Part shown: positions 23,901 through 34,330 of the stretch, one piece after another
Position numbering within the stretch: the stretch's first letter is position 1
Layout of the letters: every line of letters begins with the position of its first letter
Source: Desmodesmus armatus
Taxonomy: Eukaryota > Chlorophyta > Chlorophyceae > Sphaeropleales > Scenedesmaceae
Direction of reading: 5' to 3'
Assembly (NCBI GenBank): GCA_007449985.2
Contig: VIIQ02000773.1
Span: 62,001 to 126,000 of the forward strand
DNA: 64,000 nucleotides
Position numbers and translations under genes: made by a program
Notes under the pieces: model-generated
Databases searched by the model: none
What the model saw: the letters and a program-made list of their open reading frames with translations, nothing else
Told to the model about the DNA's origin: nothing

Positions 23901-26900
23901 CCAGGACGGGGATGATGAGGCTGCTATAAGCCAGCATGAAGACAAACGGCACCCCTGCATACAGCTGCAGTATCAGTGCTGGGTACCAGCCCCCCAGTGA
24001 TGGATACTTCCCCATCTCAATGCTCAGCTGGGAGTGTCGACCCATTATGTCCTAGCAACAGGAAACAAAACAGACATGGCGTACACGGGCGTGTCGATGT
24101 CAATAGAGAGCCCCTATCACTATCACATCTGCCACTCCGTTAGTACTGTCCTGAAGGGCTGTTGTCGTGGCTTCAGTTTGAGTCTGTTGAGCAGTCTGGT
24201 GTGTGCTGCTGGGCTGCTGCTCCGTTGGCCCTGATCATGCTGACGTGCAACTGGCACACCCACGGGTGGCAGGTCGCTGGCAGCAGCGGCAGCAGCAGCA
24301 GAACCAGGCTCAACGACCACGCAACTGCAAGCTGTAGTTCCCCGACAGGCTCGCTCACCTTGTTATAGACACCGCAGTGTACGATGGACATTTCCTTCAT
24401 ACGTCTGACAGTACCCCATGCCATGCTCCTGCCTTCGCTGAGGATGTCATCTACAATCTTGTCAAAGCCGCCAGTGGCCCACACCTCCTTCATGGCATTC
24501 CTGAACACCTCCTGTTCATAGCCCGAGCTCTGCAGGCAAAGTCAATACGCAGATGATTAGACTCATGTACAACAGCATGCTTGGCCATGCAGTTACACTG
24601 CCGAGCACAAGGGGACCCGCAGCTTGCAATCACAGCCATAATTATTACCGTCTGCAACTGCACCGACTCATCCAGGCCATCCTGCGACAGGGTGTCCTGC
24701 TGCTGCTGCTGCTCCTGCTCATGCTGCCCCGCAATCTGCAGCAGCTGGCTACGGCTGGCTGGTTTGAAAGTCTTGGAGAGAAGAGTAAGACTCTCGCCAG
24801 GCACAGCATGTGAGCATGGGATCTGAGCTGCTATGCCCGCCTTTGGCGGTGTCTGCGGCTGGCCTTGAATTGCCTGTTGTGAGATGGGCTTCTTCTCCTT
24901 CTGGAGGTTCAAAAACCCTTTCAACATGCTGTTGTCACAAGCCACACCAAACAAGCGCAGGAAGAGAGCAGAACGCTTAGACTATGAGTGATCGTGATCA
25001 GGTGGATGGTAGCGAGCGTAGCGAGCGAGTGATTATGCACGGCACGATCACTCAAGCATTGCACACTTTGTTCCTCACCCAGACCCAAACTGCTCTCACT
25101 CTTGCTGTTTGATATTTTCACACTGCTGACTCAGCAGGGGTGTGCCTTTTCAAGGTGTTTGAGGTCCGTGTAGGTAGTTTCACTGAAAAGTGATATATAC
25201 TGAAAATGTCAGATTGAAAGTGCGACAGTGCAACAGTGAAACGCTAGACAGCAGGCAGGGAACTTCTGCCCAGGGGATGCAGATGCTGATGCACCGTTGC
25301 CTGTCAGTGAGCGCATGGACGCAGCGGCTGCTGCTCCAAAGGATGGGGTGGATACAGTGCCTGGCTGCAAGTTCTGCGTCCCTTGTGCTGCTGTTGCTGC
25401 CGCTAGCACGTTGCAGGACACTTGACTGCTGGTGCTGCTGCTGCTGCTGCTGCTGTGAGCGCTTGGACACAGCGCAGGGACACATCGGCTGCTTCTGGAT
25501 CTGCGTGACTGTCTGGCTGCGCTTGATGAAGCCCATGCTCCCCATGTACGACAGCACTCTTTGAGGCCAGTCCTGCAGTGGCAACAGCAGCATGCATGCA
25601 GGCATGCGGCGTCGACATGTTTGTCCACGTATACTTTGTGCTGAGGGACTGTTCGCCCTTTGCCAGCAATCCGTGAGGCCAGTCCTGCCGCAACCGTGCT
25701 GGCCCCACCCTTACCCCACCCCACCCCACCCCACCCCACCCCACCCCACCCCACCCCACCCCACCCACCCCACCCTCACCAGCCACCCACCCCCAATTAG
25801 CAGAGCGCCCAGCACACCGGCAGTACAGCACGTCACGGCACCGAAGGGGCTTTCATCTCACCAGGTCGTGCTGCAGCTGGTGTTCCCGTAGTCCCGCAGC
25901 GTAGCAAAAGCTTGGCAGCACAATCGTATCCCTTGACGCAACTATGTTGGCCTCAGATCGGTGTGCTCAGGATGAGGTTTTCCAAGAAAACCTCAACTTG
26001 CAGGGGTCAGGAGGGGCGAGGGGTGAGGGCTAGTGGGTGGGGGGTGAGGGGTGAGTGAGTGAGTGAGGGAGGGGGGGTGGTGCTGGTGGGTGTGCTGGTG
26101 AGTGTGATGGTGGGTGAGAGGTGTGGGGTGGGGTGGGTGGGGGTCGTATCCCTTGACGCAACCATGTTGGCCTCAGATCGGTGTGCTCAGGATGAGGTTT
26201 TCCAAGAAAACCTCAACTTGCAGGGGTCAGGAGGGGCGAGGGGTGAGGGCTAGTGGGTGGGGGGGTGAGGGGGTGAGTGAGTGAGTGAGGGAGGGGGGGT
26301 GGTGCTGGTGGGTGTGCTGGTGAGTGTGATGGTGGGTGAGAGGTGTGGGGTGGGGTGGGTGGGGGTCGTATCCCTTGACGCAACCATGTTGGCCTCAGAT
26401 CGGTGTGCTCAGGATGAGGTTTTCCAAGAAAACCTCAACTTGCAGGGGTCAGGAGGGGCGAGGGGTGAGGGCTAGTGGGTGGGGGGGTGAGGGGGTGAGT
26501 GAGTGAGTGAGGGAGGGGGGGTGGTGGGTGGGTGTGCTGGTGAGTGTGATGGTGGGTGAGAGGTGTGGGGTGGGGTGGGTGGGGGTCGTATCCCTTGACG
26601 CAACCATGTTGGCCTCAGATCGGTGTGCTCAGGATGAGGTTTTCCAAGAAAACCTCAACTTGCAGGGGTCAGGAGGGGCGAGGGGTGAGGGCTAGTGGGT
26701 GGGGGGGTGAGGGGGTGAGTGAGTGAGTGAGGGAGGGGGGGTGGTGCTGGTGGGTGTGCTGGTGAGTGTGATGGTGGGTGAGAGGTGTGGGGTGGGGTGG
26801 GTGGGGGTCGTATCCCTTGACGCAACCATGTTGGCCTCAGATCGGTGTGCTCAGGATGAGGTTTTCCAAGAAAACCTCAACTTGCAGGGGTCAGGAGGGG

Positions 26901-29900
26901 CGAGGGGTGAGGGCTAGTGGGTGGGGGGGTGAGGGGGTGAGTGAGTGAGGGAGGGAGGGGGGGTGGTGCTGGTGGGTGTGCTGGTGAGTGTGATGGTGGG
27001 TGAGAGGTGTGGGGTGGGGTGGGTGGGGGTCGTATCCCTTGACGCAACCATGTTGGCCTCAGATCGGTGTGCTCAGGATGAGGGCTGTGACACTTGCACC
27101 CCGAGCACCTACTGCCCTGGCGGTGCTGCCGCACTGGTGGTCAGCTGCCCCGACCACATGACATCGTCTGCTGGCGCAGCAAATGAAGGGCAGTGTGTCT
27201 GCCTGCCTGGCCACGGGGGTCAAGCATGCAACACCTGCGAGGCCGGGAGCTACTCTGCGGGCGGCAGCCGTGCGGCATGTACGAGGTGTCCTCCAGGCCA
27301 AACCAGCATTATGGGCGCCCCCAGCAGCGACTATTGCCACTGCTTGCCTGGTCAGGACGCAAACTGCGACAGCTGCCCAAAGGGGACATGGGCGTCTGGC
27401 ACCCCCCCGACTGGGCCCTGCATTGACTGCACTGGCGGCAAGACAAGTGATGTTGGTGCTACTGGTCCTGACCAATGCTGTGAGTGAGAGTGTGTGTTGA
27501 GTTCTGCTCAGGACCGGAAGCTGGCCCGAGTCCTTTACTAAGTTGGGGCAGTACTTGGCTTGCAAGGGGCTGAAGGCCACCACATGCACGGCATGTCTGC
27601 AGGTCATATGTTGCTGGCATCCGCTAGCAACTGCATGTACGGCTGGCATGCAGTCTATGGTGACTTGAAGATGGCTCAATATCTGACAGGTCCGTCCCGT
27701 GTTGTGTGCGGTGCTGCCCATGTGTATCAAGACTGCCCTCCTGGCACATACGGCAGAGACTGTGCGCAGTGTATTGGAGGCAGCTGGTGTCCAGGCGGCC
27801 AAGATGCCCCCATCTACGCATGTGGCAACAACAAGCATTCGGCCTCGAGTGCCAAGTCAGAGGGGGAGTGCTACTGTGCCAAGGGTGGGTCGAGTGCAAC
27901 ACTGTCCGGTCCATGTTGGGTGCCGGTGTACAGGGGCCATGGTTGTGCGATAAAGTGTCGAATATGGCAAAGCAGCGCAGTGTAGTGCAGTGCAGTGCAA
28001 CACAGCGCAGTTCAATGCAGTGCAGTGCACCCCGCAGTGCCATGCAGTGGCGCACCGTGCAGTGCACTAGGCCTTGCTGCTTCTCCTATGCCAGGTGTAG
28101 ACGGCAGATACCCTTGTAGCTGCAGCCAAAATAGCAGCCTCACCTGGAACCCTGCATGTATTTTGTCTTGCAGGGCATGGTGGTCCAAACTGTGCACGCT
28201 GTGAGCCTGGCACCTACAGTCCTGGAGGAACCACCAAGCCTTGCCTACCTTGCGGTCCAGGCCTCACCAGCCAGGCCGGTGCGCCAAGCATCGCCTACTG
28301 CGGCTGCTTCTCTGGCTATGGGTCGGATGGCAACACCCCAGCCAGCTGTGTGCCTTGCTCGGCCGGCAGATGGGCAGCAGGCCCCCCTGCAAGTGCTGTG
28401 GAGGGCTCTACCCCATCAATACTGGCATGCACCCAGTGCACGCCAGGGAGGACAGGCCCACAGGGTGCCACATCACCCTCTCAGTGCTACTGCGCTCCAG
28501 GTGAGAGGGCAGGCACTGCGACAGCCCTGCTCGGCATATTTGATTGTTTTCTTTGATCAACATGTGTTTAGATTTCACTAGGGTGGTGTCAGCAGAGGGA
28601 GTACATGTACTATCATGCATGCTCACCAGTAGTTGTCCTACTGGGACTGGCTGATCAGGCAAAACTGCATGTCTGTGTGGTGCACCTAGAGCGTGCATCA
28701 GCGCCCTGACCTGCCGTTATCATGACGACACGACACCACTGACAAGCACTCATGATGTGGTCTACGCTTGGGGACTCACAGCTGACATACATGTGTCTGT
28801 CGATCCTGCCTTGCCTGTTGGTGCTGCCCTGATGCTGTCCTTGTTGTCAGGGTTCTATGGAGACAATTGTGCGGTGTGTCCCAGTGGCGGCTATTGTCCA
28901 GGATCTAGCAACGCCTCCATGGCTGCCCCTTTGGTGGCATGTGGACCAAACAAGAGGACGCGCAGTAACCAAGCCGTTAGCCCGGCTGAATGTGTATGCC
29001 GTCCCGGGTAAGCTACATCATCATGATGATGCAGTGGCAAGGCCCAGCTGTGCATTGCACCTGCATGTGCAGCTTGTTTATTGTTCCAACCATTGTGCAC
29101 TTCCACAAGACGTCCAACTTCCACAAACTTGCACATTGAACCACACACCAGCTGCCACAATGCCGACCCTGTGTTTCTTACTGACTGCTTACATTGCAGG
29201 TATGGTGGTCCGGATTGTGAGATCTGCGGTTTTGACTCATATTCTGTCGGGACAGGCACAGACACATGTACAGCCTGCCCTTCCAACATGCACACGCTGG
29301 CCAAGGGATCAACAGACAAGCTGGCGTGTGTGTGCAAGGCTGGCTTTGGACGTCCTGCAGGGGCAAACAAAAATGACGACTTTGATTGGTAAGGAGAATG
29401 CTGCTGCATGATACCTGCTGTGCAGTGGGTTGCACAGACAACTGGGGGATAGACCAGCAACCCAGGAAACTCACAAGCAACGAGACATGCAGAGCAATGC
29501 TGATTATCAAGGTACACCAGTTGTTGCACATGTGCAGATGTGCAGAGAACCTGTGCCCTGTCGGATGTCATACTTGCTGCTAAGTCAGCAGCTCACAACT
29601 GCCTGCATGTTGTGTGCTGTCTTGCAGCGTGCCGTGTGAATTCAAGTCCTTTGGCCCTGGAACCACTCGTGACACTTGCCAGAGTTGCCCACTCAACACG
29701 GTCACGCTGCCCGTGAATAGGCAAGGCGCATCCAGCAGGGCAGAGTGCTTGTGCGCACCGGTAAGTCACAAAGCATGGCCAAAATCAGAATGCTGGAACT
29801 GCTGCACCTCTTGTATGATGAAGGGGCCATGCATCACAATGTTTCCCCTGTCATGCCCTTCCCCAGTCTCACCCATGTGAACACAGGCACTTGACTGTGC

Positions 29901-30273
29901 ACTGAGCTATGTTACGACAGGCATGGCATGCTGCAGTGTATTGCAATCAGCCTAGGCTGCAGTCGCCGCAAAAATTGAATGTATGTGTCCCTTTGCATCT
30001 GTATCAAACAATGTCGCACTTTGTTGTGTTTTGCAGGGTTACGGCTGGGGTGCGCCATCCTCTGATTCGTCACCATGTTCAGAATGTAAAGCTCCCTACT
30101 ACTCTGCTGGAGGGGCAAGCGCAAGCGACCCCTGGCCACCTTGCAGTTTCTGTGGGACGGAGGCTGAAGGCAAAAAGGCGGCAACAGTAGCAAAGCACTG
30201 CCTGGTCGACGGCACTGGGCCTGCTGCTATGTGTTTAGATCCAAGCACTTGCTCCTTGATTGGTCCCTCTTAG
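5923..30273 (+). CDS. Giant secreted cysteine-rich GCC2/GCC3 (ephrin-receptor-like) repeat protein, 34 exons
   Basis: The product is extracellular: a signal peptide (MARQGWTVLVLCAIALTMVD), a basic/Pro linker, then dozens of Cys modules. Two types alternate: CPPGTFG..C..C..G.YCPGG and GYGG..C..C..G.YS.GGS...C..CGPGQTS..GAPS..YC.C, as in Pfam Ephrin_rec_like. Hand-traced exons: 5923-6277, 6499-6663, 7021-7512, 7884-8318, 8679-8831, 9593-10113, 10348-10615, 10798-10950, 11222-11545, 11724-11888, 12133-12474, 12690-12842, 13112-13471, 13739-14323, 14681-15025, 15354-15518, 15710-16054, 16294-16446, 16721-17080, 17348-17932, 18290-18634, 18963-19127, 19319-19663, 19903-20055, 20330-20689, 20957-21541, 21894-22145, 27063-27479, 27732-27884, 28174-28500, 28851-29007, 29200-29388, 29628-29760, 30037-30273. 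Total 10,242 nt, 3,413 residues, in frame throughout. Most introns are phase 1. No C-terminal membrane segment is seen. The exon 27 to 28 link crosses a rearranged 4.9-kb intron and is the weakest. An upstream in-frame ATG lies at 5899. Function unknown; a cell-wall, adhesion or binding role is only inferred. Confidence 0.8.
8872..8932. repeat. Intronic hairpin in intron 5
   Basis: AAGCAAGGGGTACTAT (8872-8887) is repeated as its reverse complement near 8917-8932, and flanking TAAAGAA/TTCTTTA extends the pairing around a short AT-rich loop. It lies just inside the donor at 8832. Confidence 0.8.
13112..14590 (+). repeat. Older diverged copy of the exon 13-14 block
   Basis: Exons 13-14 and their introns match 16721-18199 at exactly 3,609 bp offset but with scattered differences. 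Examples: the segment after GQGLA reads SSTATNC in exon 13 and NLAATNC in exon 19, and GPDQC in exon 14 becomes GPNQC in exon 20. The block predates the near-exact duplication downstream. Confidence 0.85.
14600..21817 (+). repeat. Near-exact tandem duplication, unit 3,609 bp, two copies
   Basis: 14600-18208 and 18209-21817 appear identical over exons and introns as read by eye, including the translations of exons 15-20 and 21-26. Each unit adds six phase-1 exons (345, 165, 345, 153, 360 and 585 nt; 1,953 nt, 651 residues), so the frame is kept. Identity runs on about 60 bases past 21817 and then stops inside exon 27. The intron identity implies a very recent unequal crossover or an assembly effect. 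Confidence 0.85.
21880..22295 (+). other. Chimeric, degraded end of the duplication (exon 27)
   Basis: The upstream intron matches the one before exons 15 and 21, but the acceptor region has lost several bases and the first third of the exon is scrambled. The central part matches exon 17/23 (SGDRLDLTAFA); the 3' part and following intron match exon 15/21 (CPNGGISPPGSKSADDC). One Cys is lost where LAQCRLCP became LAHRLCP. The frame is nonetheless open (252 nt, phase 1 to 1). Homology to the unit stops abruptly near 22295, after GTGTGAAA. Confidence 0.75.
22500..25572 (-). CDS. Unrecognised multi-exon gene, antisense within intron 27 (3' end apparently truncated)
   Basis: A chain of minus-strand exons with good splice sites, all phase 0: the first begins at 25572 (donor not settled), then 24900-24649, 24529-24359, 24051-23860, 23684-23502, 23345-22992 and 22637-22500. 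The last six give about 430 residues. The protein starts Gln/Pro-rich, becomes mostly helical with one hydrophobic stretch (YPALILQLYAGVPFVFMLAY), and has a Ser/Gly run (SSGSSSGSGSGSSSESS). A further exon may follow a TATGCAG acceptor near 22400, but no terminal exon or stop is convincing before the breakpoint at about 22295, where cysteine-rich-gene sequence begins. No family is recognised. It is either a separate gene in the intron or a fragment brought in by rearrangement. Confidence 0.5.
22785..22990 (-). repeat. C-rich tract (G-rich GTGAG array on minus strand) in an intron
   Basis: Long C runs are separated by CTCAC. Read on the minus strand this is a series of G runs with repeated GGGTGAG, starting just inside the donor at 22991 of the antisense gene. 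It has strong G-quadruplex potential and many decoy donor-like words. Confidence 0.85.
25259..25306 (+). pseudogene. Relic or cryptic exon of the cysteine-rich gene
   Basis: On the plus strand 48 bases encode GNFCPGDADADAPLPV, clearly related to exon 6 (GNFCPSPGDADAPLPIS near 9985-10025), with matching DNA. The piece is bounded by an AG acceptor and a GTGAGC donor, phase 1 to 1, so it would fit between exons 27 and 28. Beyond it the similarity ends and a stop follows. Confidence 0.5.
25708..25793. repeat. CCCCA pentamer array
   Basis: About 16 near-perfect CCCCA/CCACC pentamers; the minus strand reads GGGGT, with G-quadruplex potential. It lies upstream of the antisense exon chain. Confidence 0.9.
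25925..27082 (+). repeat. 221-bp tandem array (five units plus partial) containing a splice acceptor
   Basis: Unit starts (CGTATCCCTTGACGCAAC) fall at 25925, 26145, 26367, 26587, 26809 and 27031, spacing 220-222 bp. Each unit has a G-rich GTGAG part, a CCTCAG acceptor followed by the first 20 bases of exon 28 (ATCGGTGTGCTCAGGATGAG), and a 9-bp-stem hairpin (GAGGTTTTC CAA GAAAACCTC). The sixth partial unit runs directly into exon 28. Confidence 0.92.
27975..28066 (+). repeat. Imperfect TGCAG/GTGCA simple repeat in intron 29
   Basis: A low-complexity stretch of AGTGCAGTGCA-like words lies between exons 29 and 30. It is non-coding. Confidence 0.8.
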
Positions 30274-30358
30274 TTGTGATTGAGGCAAATTACTATTGAT
30301 CATCACCAACTTGGTCACTTGGTCACAGTGGTTGTGATTGTTCTTTCTGTTGTGTGGT

Positions 30359-30363
30359 TGTAA
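30359..30363 (+). terminator. Putative poly(A) signal TGTAA
   Basis: TGTAA occurs 86 bases after the stop of the cysteine-rich gene. It is the usual green-algal poly(A) signal and is well placed. Confidence 0.5.
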
Positions 30364-30678
30364 CAGTGTTGCATGGCTGTTGCCCATGAAGTGCAACAGC
30401 GGGTGCGCATGCCCGCTGTCACAGCAGCTGTTGCTGCCGCAGGAGTGTGTAAGAAATGCAGCACCCCAAGGGTGGCCACCCAGCCACACATCTCCTTGAC
30501 ATGCACGCACTGACAATGGTTACAGTCACCTCGTCAGAATGCAAGTGTCAGCTCAGGGGAACACGAACGTGACGGAAGTACTCAGGACAGCTCCACCCGT
30601 GGGCCGGTGCTGCATGCATGACTAACAATGCGTACGGTCAACAAGTCCTTTCGATTCCTCTGGGCAGTCTTCCAGTCT

Positions 30679-30752
30679 TCCACAGCAACCAGTGCCAACA
30701 CTCAGGCCAGAGGGCAGCTGGCTACTCACCATGCCTGCTTCGCACATCACGT
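30679..30752. repeat. Dispersed copy of the 34-kb repeat
   Basis: ACCAGTGCCAACACTCAGGC and the downstream GGCAGCTGGCTACTCACCATGCCTGC words recur at about 34010-34080 with an 11-base difference. The sequence is therefore mobile or duplicated within the intergenic region. Confidence 0.7.
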
Positions 30753-32387
30753 GTATAGTGCCAGTGTGCTGAATAGCGCATCAAGACTGCAACAAGCAAC
30801 ACAGCACACAACTATCACGCACCTGCTGCGTCATGCCACAGCCCCAAGGTTACTGTGTGCCATTTTCCCACACAATCACCCACCAAACCATGGTTTCTGT
30901 TCAGCTCATCACCATCCAACACCGCACTACTAGTAGTCATAGTGTGCCCATTGCATGGTGAGCTCCTGGACTCCTGATGACCAGATGACGTTTTTTTTCC
31001 AGCACAAACACAGGACGGCCCACAAAAGCTGAGACAGCCTGTTCCACCATGATGAACAAACAAGTATGACCATTCCTGCTGCGCCCAGGAACACATGTAG
31101 TGTCAGCACTGTTGCGTGCTGAAGGCAAAGGGTCAAGCTGGCGTCCATGCAAACTTTGCATGGGGCCCGTGTGCCTCCTTTTTGCTGCTGCCAGCATAGA
31201 AGGCTACTATCCAGCAGCTTCAGCACAAGTCAAACCCAGTATTTCAGCTTGCAAACACAAAGCGTGTCAACAGACTCAACTGCCGGCGGTTGGCGGCGGT
31301 CCCTGCTCTTTGTCATGGAAGCCATTCGATGCCGAGGAGTCCTCCACACCAAGCCTGTGTGTACAAAAAGACGGCCCTGAACGCCTGAGAACTCCCTGGC
31401 AAAGCCAGAGCCCAGACTGCCACGTTGACTTCTGAGGCCAAGTCAACCTATCAGCATCATGACAGCATCATGTGCAAAGTCCAACCCAAATCTGGCATTC
31501 AAGGGCAGTGTCAGGCCCAAGCCAACAAAGCTGGTGCGATGAGGTGGTGTTGTGGCCGACGGATCGTATCTACCCCATACGTCTAGACCCAGTGGCCCAT
31601 TCGTTTGAATGCCACCAAGCGCCCCAAGCACAGGGTCGCAAATTTTTGCGTTACTATCAACTAGCTGACCAAGATATGAAGCGTACTCTGCTGGCAGATG
31701 CAGGGAACAACAGGACCACGACGCAGTCACACGACAGGAAAGTAGGGATTTGCCCAATGTGTTAAACCTGAACAGGCGCCCGCCACCCGCGGGCTTGTGA
31801 CCAGGATACAACAAAGCCGGTGACTGCTGCCAACAAACAAACTGGCGGGGCTGCATTGATACTGCTGTGGGCCAGAGGGCTGCAGAGTGCAGACAGCTGT
31901 GGTGGGGCTGGAGTAGAAATATCCTCTGGAAAGGCATGCCCCTTGCTTGTTGGCAGAGCCCTACAGACACCTACATAGGTGTACATCAACAAAACAAGAG
32001 CAGATGCTATACAATGCGGCCAGAAACGGCCGCTGCTCATCCCACCGCCAGCATAGCTCAACCCCTGCGCTGACGCACCCATCATCTCCAAGGAAGACTC
32101 CGCACTTGCCAGCGAGGGCTCAGGTTACATACGGCCCCAGGAAGTGGTACCACTGCTAAGCAGATGCCCCAACACAGAAGCTACCACTAATCCTTTACTG
32201 AATCAGGGCCTCGCCCTTTCAGGAGCCAAACAAGGCCCCCAGGACGCAGAAGCAACGGAATAACTCTGTCGCCGAAATGCCACGAAGCAGGAAGCCACTG
32301 CCAGCAGTCCCTACTACCCCTGATTGGGTATGCAGGCGTCAAATCACCAGCGAATGGCTCCTCTGCTGGCCATAGCCAGCATGCATG

Positions 32388-32421
32388 CTTGCCCTCCATG
32401 GCACATGTCATGGAGGGCAAG
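32388..32421. repeat. Hairpin, 13-bp stem
   Basis: CTTGCCCTCCATG and CATGGAGGGCAAG flank an 8-base loop. Confidence 0.85.
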
Positions 32422-32455
32422 TCACCCAACACACTCAAGCCCAGGTCAGGATGCC

Positions 32456-33015
32456 GACAGGCTCCACAAACGTGAGGTGACACCCACAAACTTTCATGGG
32501 GTACCACCCACAAACTCCGCAAGCATGAGGTAGCACCCATCATCATTACACGTGTTTCCGGCCAGGTTCATTGCCCAAGCAGCATGCTGCCAGCAGCAAA
32601 TCGACCCTGGTGCAAGACAAGCAAGACACCACCAGGCGACCAGTGACCTAGGACCCTAGAAAGCCTGTGCCAGTTACGGCCACAACGCAGGCATACAAAG
32701 GGCATAAGAAGCAGCAGCGCTGAAACGGGCTGCTGCAGACCACCCCACACATGCTGCTCTGTGGTTTCAAAACCAAACTAATGTAGAGGGATTCCCAAGG
32801 ACCCACAACCATCATAAGCGTCGAGTAACACCCACAGACATCACAAGTGTGAGGTGAAACCCACAAACGTTGCAAGCATGAGGTAGCACCCACAAACATA
32901 CTGAGCGTCAGGCCCTGCTGAGCAGCATGCACTTCATAAGCAGAGAGGTAGCACCCACAAACACCCACAAACACCACAAGCAACAGGTAGCACCCACAAA
33001 CATCATAAGCTGAGG
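32456..33015. repeat. Interrupted minisatellite (AGGTAGCACCCACAAAC family)
   Basis: Units of roughly 30-35 bases built on GAGGTAGCACCCACAAAC and CATAAGC/CACAAGC recur in two clusters, 32456-32540 and 32815-33015, with unrelated sequence between. Confidence 0.8.
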
Positions 33016-33635
33016 TGACACAGGAAGCATTGTTTCCTCATGACAAGTCTCCTGTGCCACACAGTGCGCTAGCGCTATAACCTGCTCAAGACAACCAGTA
33101 GACCTAGTAACCTTGCCACCCCCTCCAAACTAACCCCAGTGTGCTGCCCCTCTTTCAAAAGCAACAGAGCAAGAGAGACACCGTGTCTCTGGCACAAGTT
33201 GTCGGCGGGTACCAGTAGGTCACACACGACCTGGTAGTTGCAACCCGTCAGCTTGCCACAGTGTGTCGACCGCAGAAAAAAACAGTCAGCTGTCATGCTG
33301 ATCAACTGGCTGCAGCTGCGGTCCTGTGCAGTACACTTGGATGGCCATCCACCACTTGGGTTTGATGACCGACATCAAACCGGCTCAATGCGCAACAGTT
33401 CATGCCCGCTGTGACTTCTGCCGCCCTTCAGCCTGACAGCATCCAACATTCCCTGAGCAGTGTAGTGGGTATGGCACCCCTTTCAACTCCACTGATGCCC
33501 GTCAGCGTAGTGGCAGCCCAAAGCCATCCAATCATAATGACCACCAAATGATCAGCAACTGGACATGCTAGGACATGTCAGGACTTGCAACAACACGCAG
33601 ATCATGTCACAACGCCAAAACAGCCATGCACACAG

Positions 33636-33674
33636 GGCTTGAGCCTCTCCAGTTGAACTGGAGAGGCTCAAGCC
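33636..33674. repeat. 39-nt near-perfect palindrome
   Basis: GGCTTGAGCCTCTCCAGTT is followed by a single G and then its exact reverse complement. The 19-bp arms have a one-base loop. Confidence 0.9.
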
Positions 33675-33769
33675 AACATTTCTGGTGGGCAGAAACAAGG
33701 TGTTGAGGTTGCCTGGCGTAATCACCCATACCGCCAAGCGCCCCATTGCAAGTTGCAGTGGAATCAACA

Positions 33770-34330
33770 TTGCATGCGCAGGTTGGTGTACCCAGTTTTG
33801 ACCACAGCTTAGCATACCTGCATTAGGATCCAGGCAGACAGCAAACCCAACAATGTATGGTGGGGACCTGAGCAAAACCCATGTGTGCAAGCCACTGTTG
33901 AACAGCCTTGTGCATGCCACAACAACACCATCCACAGGCGGTTGGAAAGCAAAAAAACTCAGACGCATCAGACACAACACCACATAACAATGGCGTTCCC
34001 ACGCGCAGCCACCAGTGCCAACACTCAGGCCAGCTGCTTGAGGGCAGCTGGCTACTCACCATGCCTGCTTCGCACATCAACAGTAGAATCAACACTGCAT
34101 GCGCAGGTTGGTGTGCCCAGTTTTGACCACAGCGCACCATACCTGCATGAGGATCCAGGCAGACAGCAAACCCAACAATGTACGGTGGAGACCTGAGCAA
34201 AACCCCTGTGTGCAAGCCACTGTTGAACAGACTGTTGCATGCCACAACAACACCGTCCACAGGCGGTTGGAAAGCAAAAAAACTCAGACGCATCAGACAC
34301 AACACCACATAACAATGGCGTTCCCACGCG
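33770..34330. repeat. Tandem duplication, about 325-bp period
   Basis: CCAGGCAGACAGCAAACCCAACAATG and about 180 following bases appear at 33829 and again about 325 bases later at 34154, with a few substitutions. Confidence 0.85.

Noticed and set aside
26059..26917. Series of 62-64-codon frames in the tandem array
   Set aside because: They repeat because the array repeats; G-rich low complexity, no independent start context.
22785..27082. Possible telomeric or centromeric satellite
   Set aside because: The units are not telomere heptamers, the arrays are short and intronic, and genes continue on both sides.
25925..27082. CRISPR-like array
   Set aside because: Units are contiguous 221-bp tandem repeats without short repeats and unique spacers, in a eukaryotic intron.
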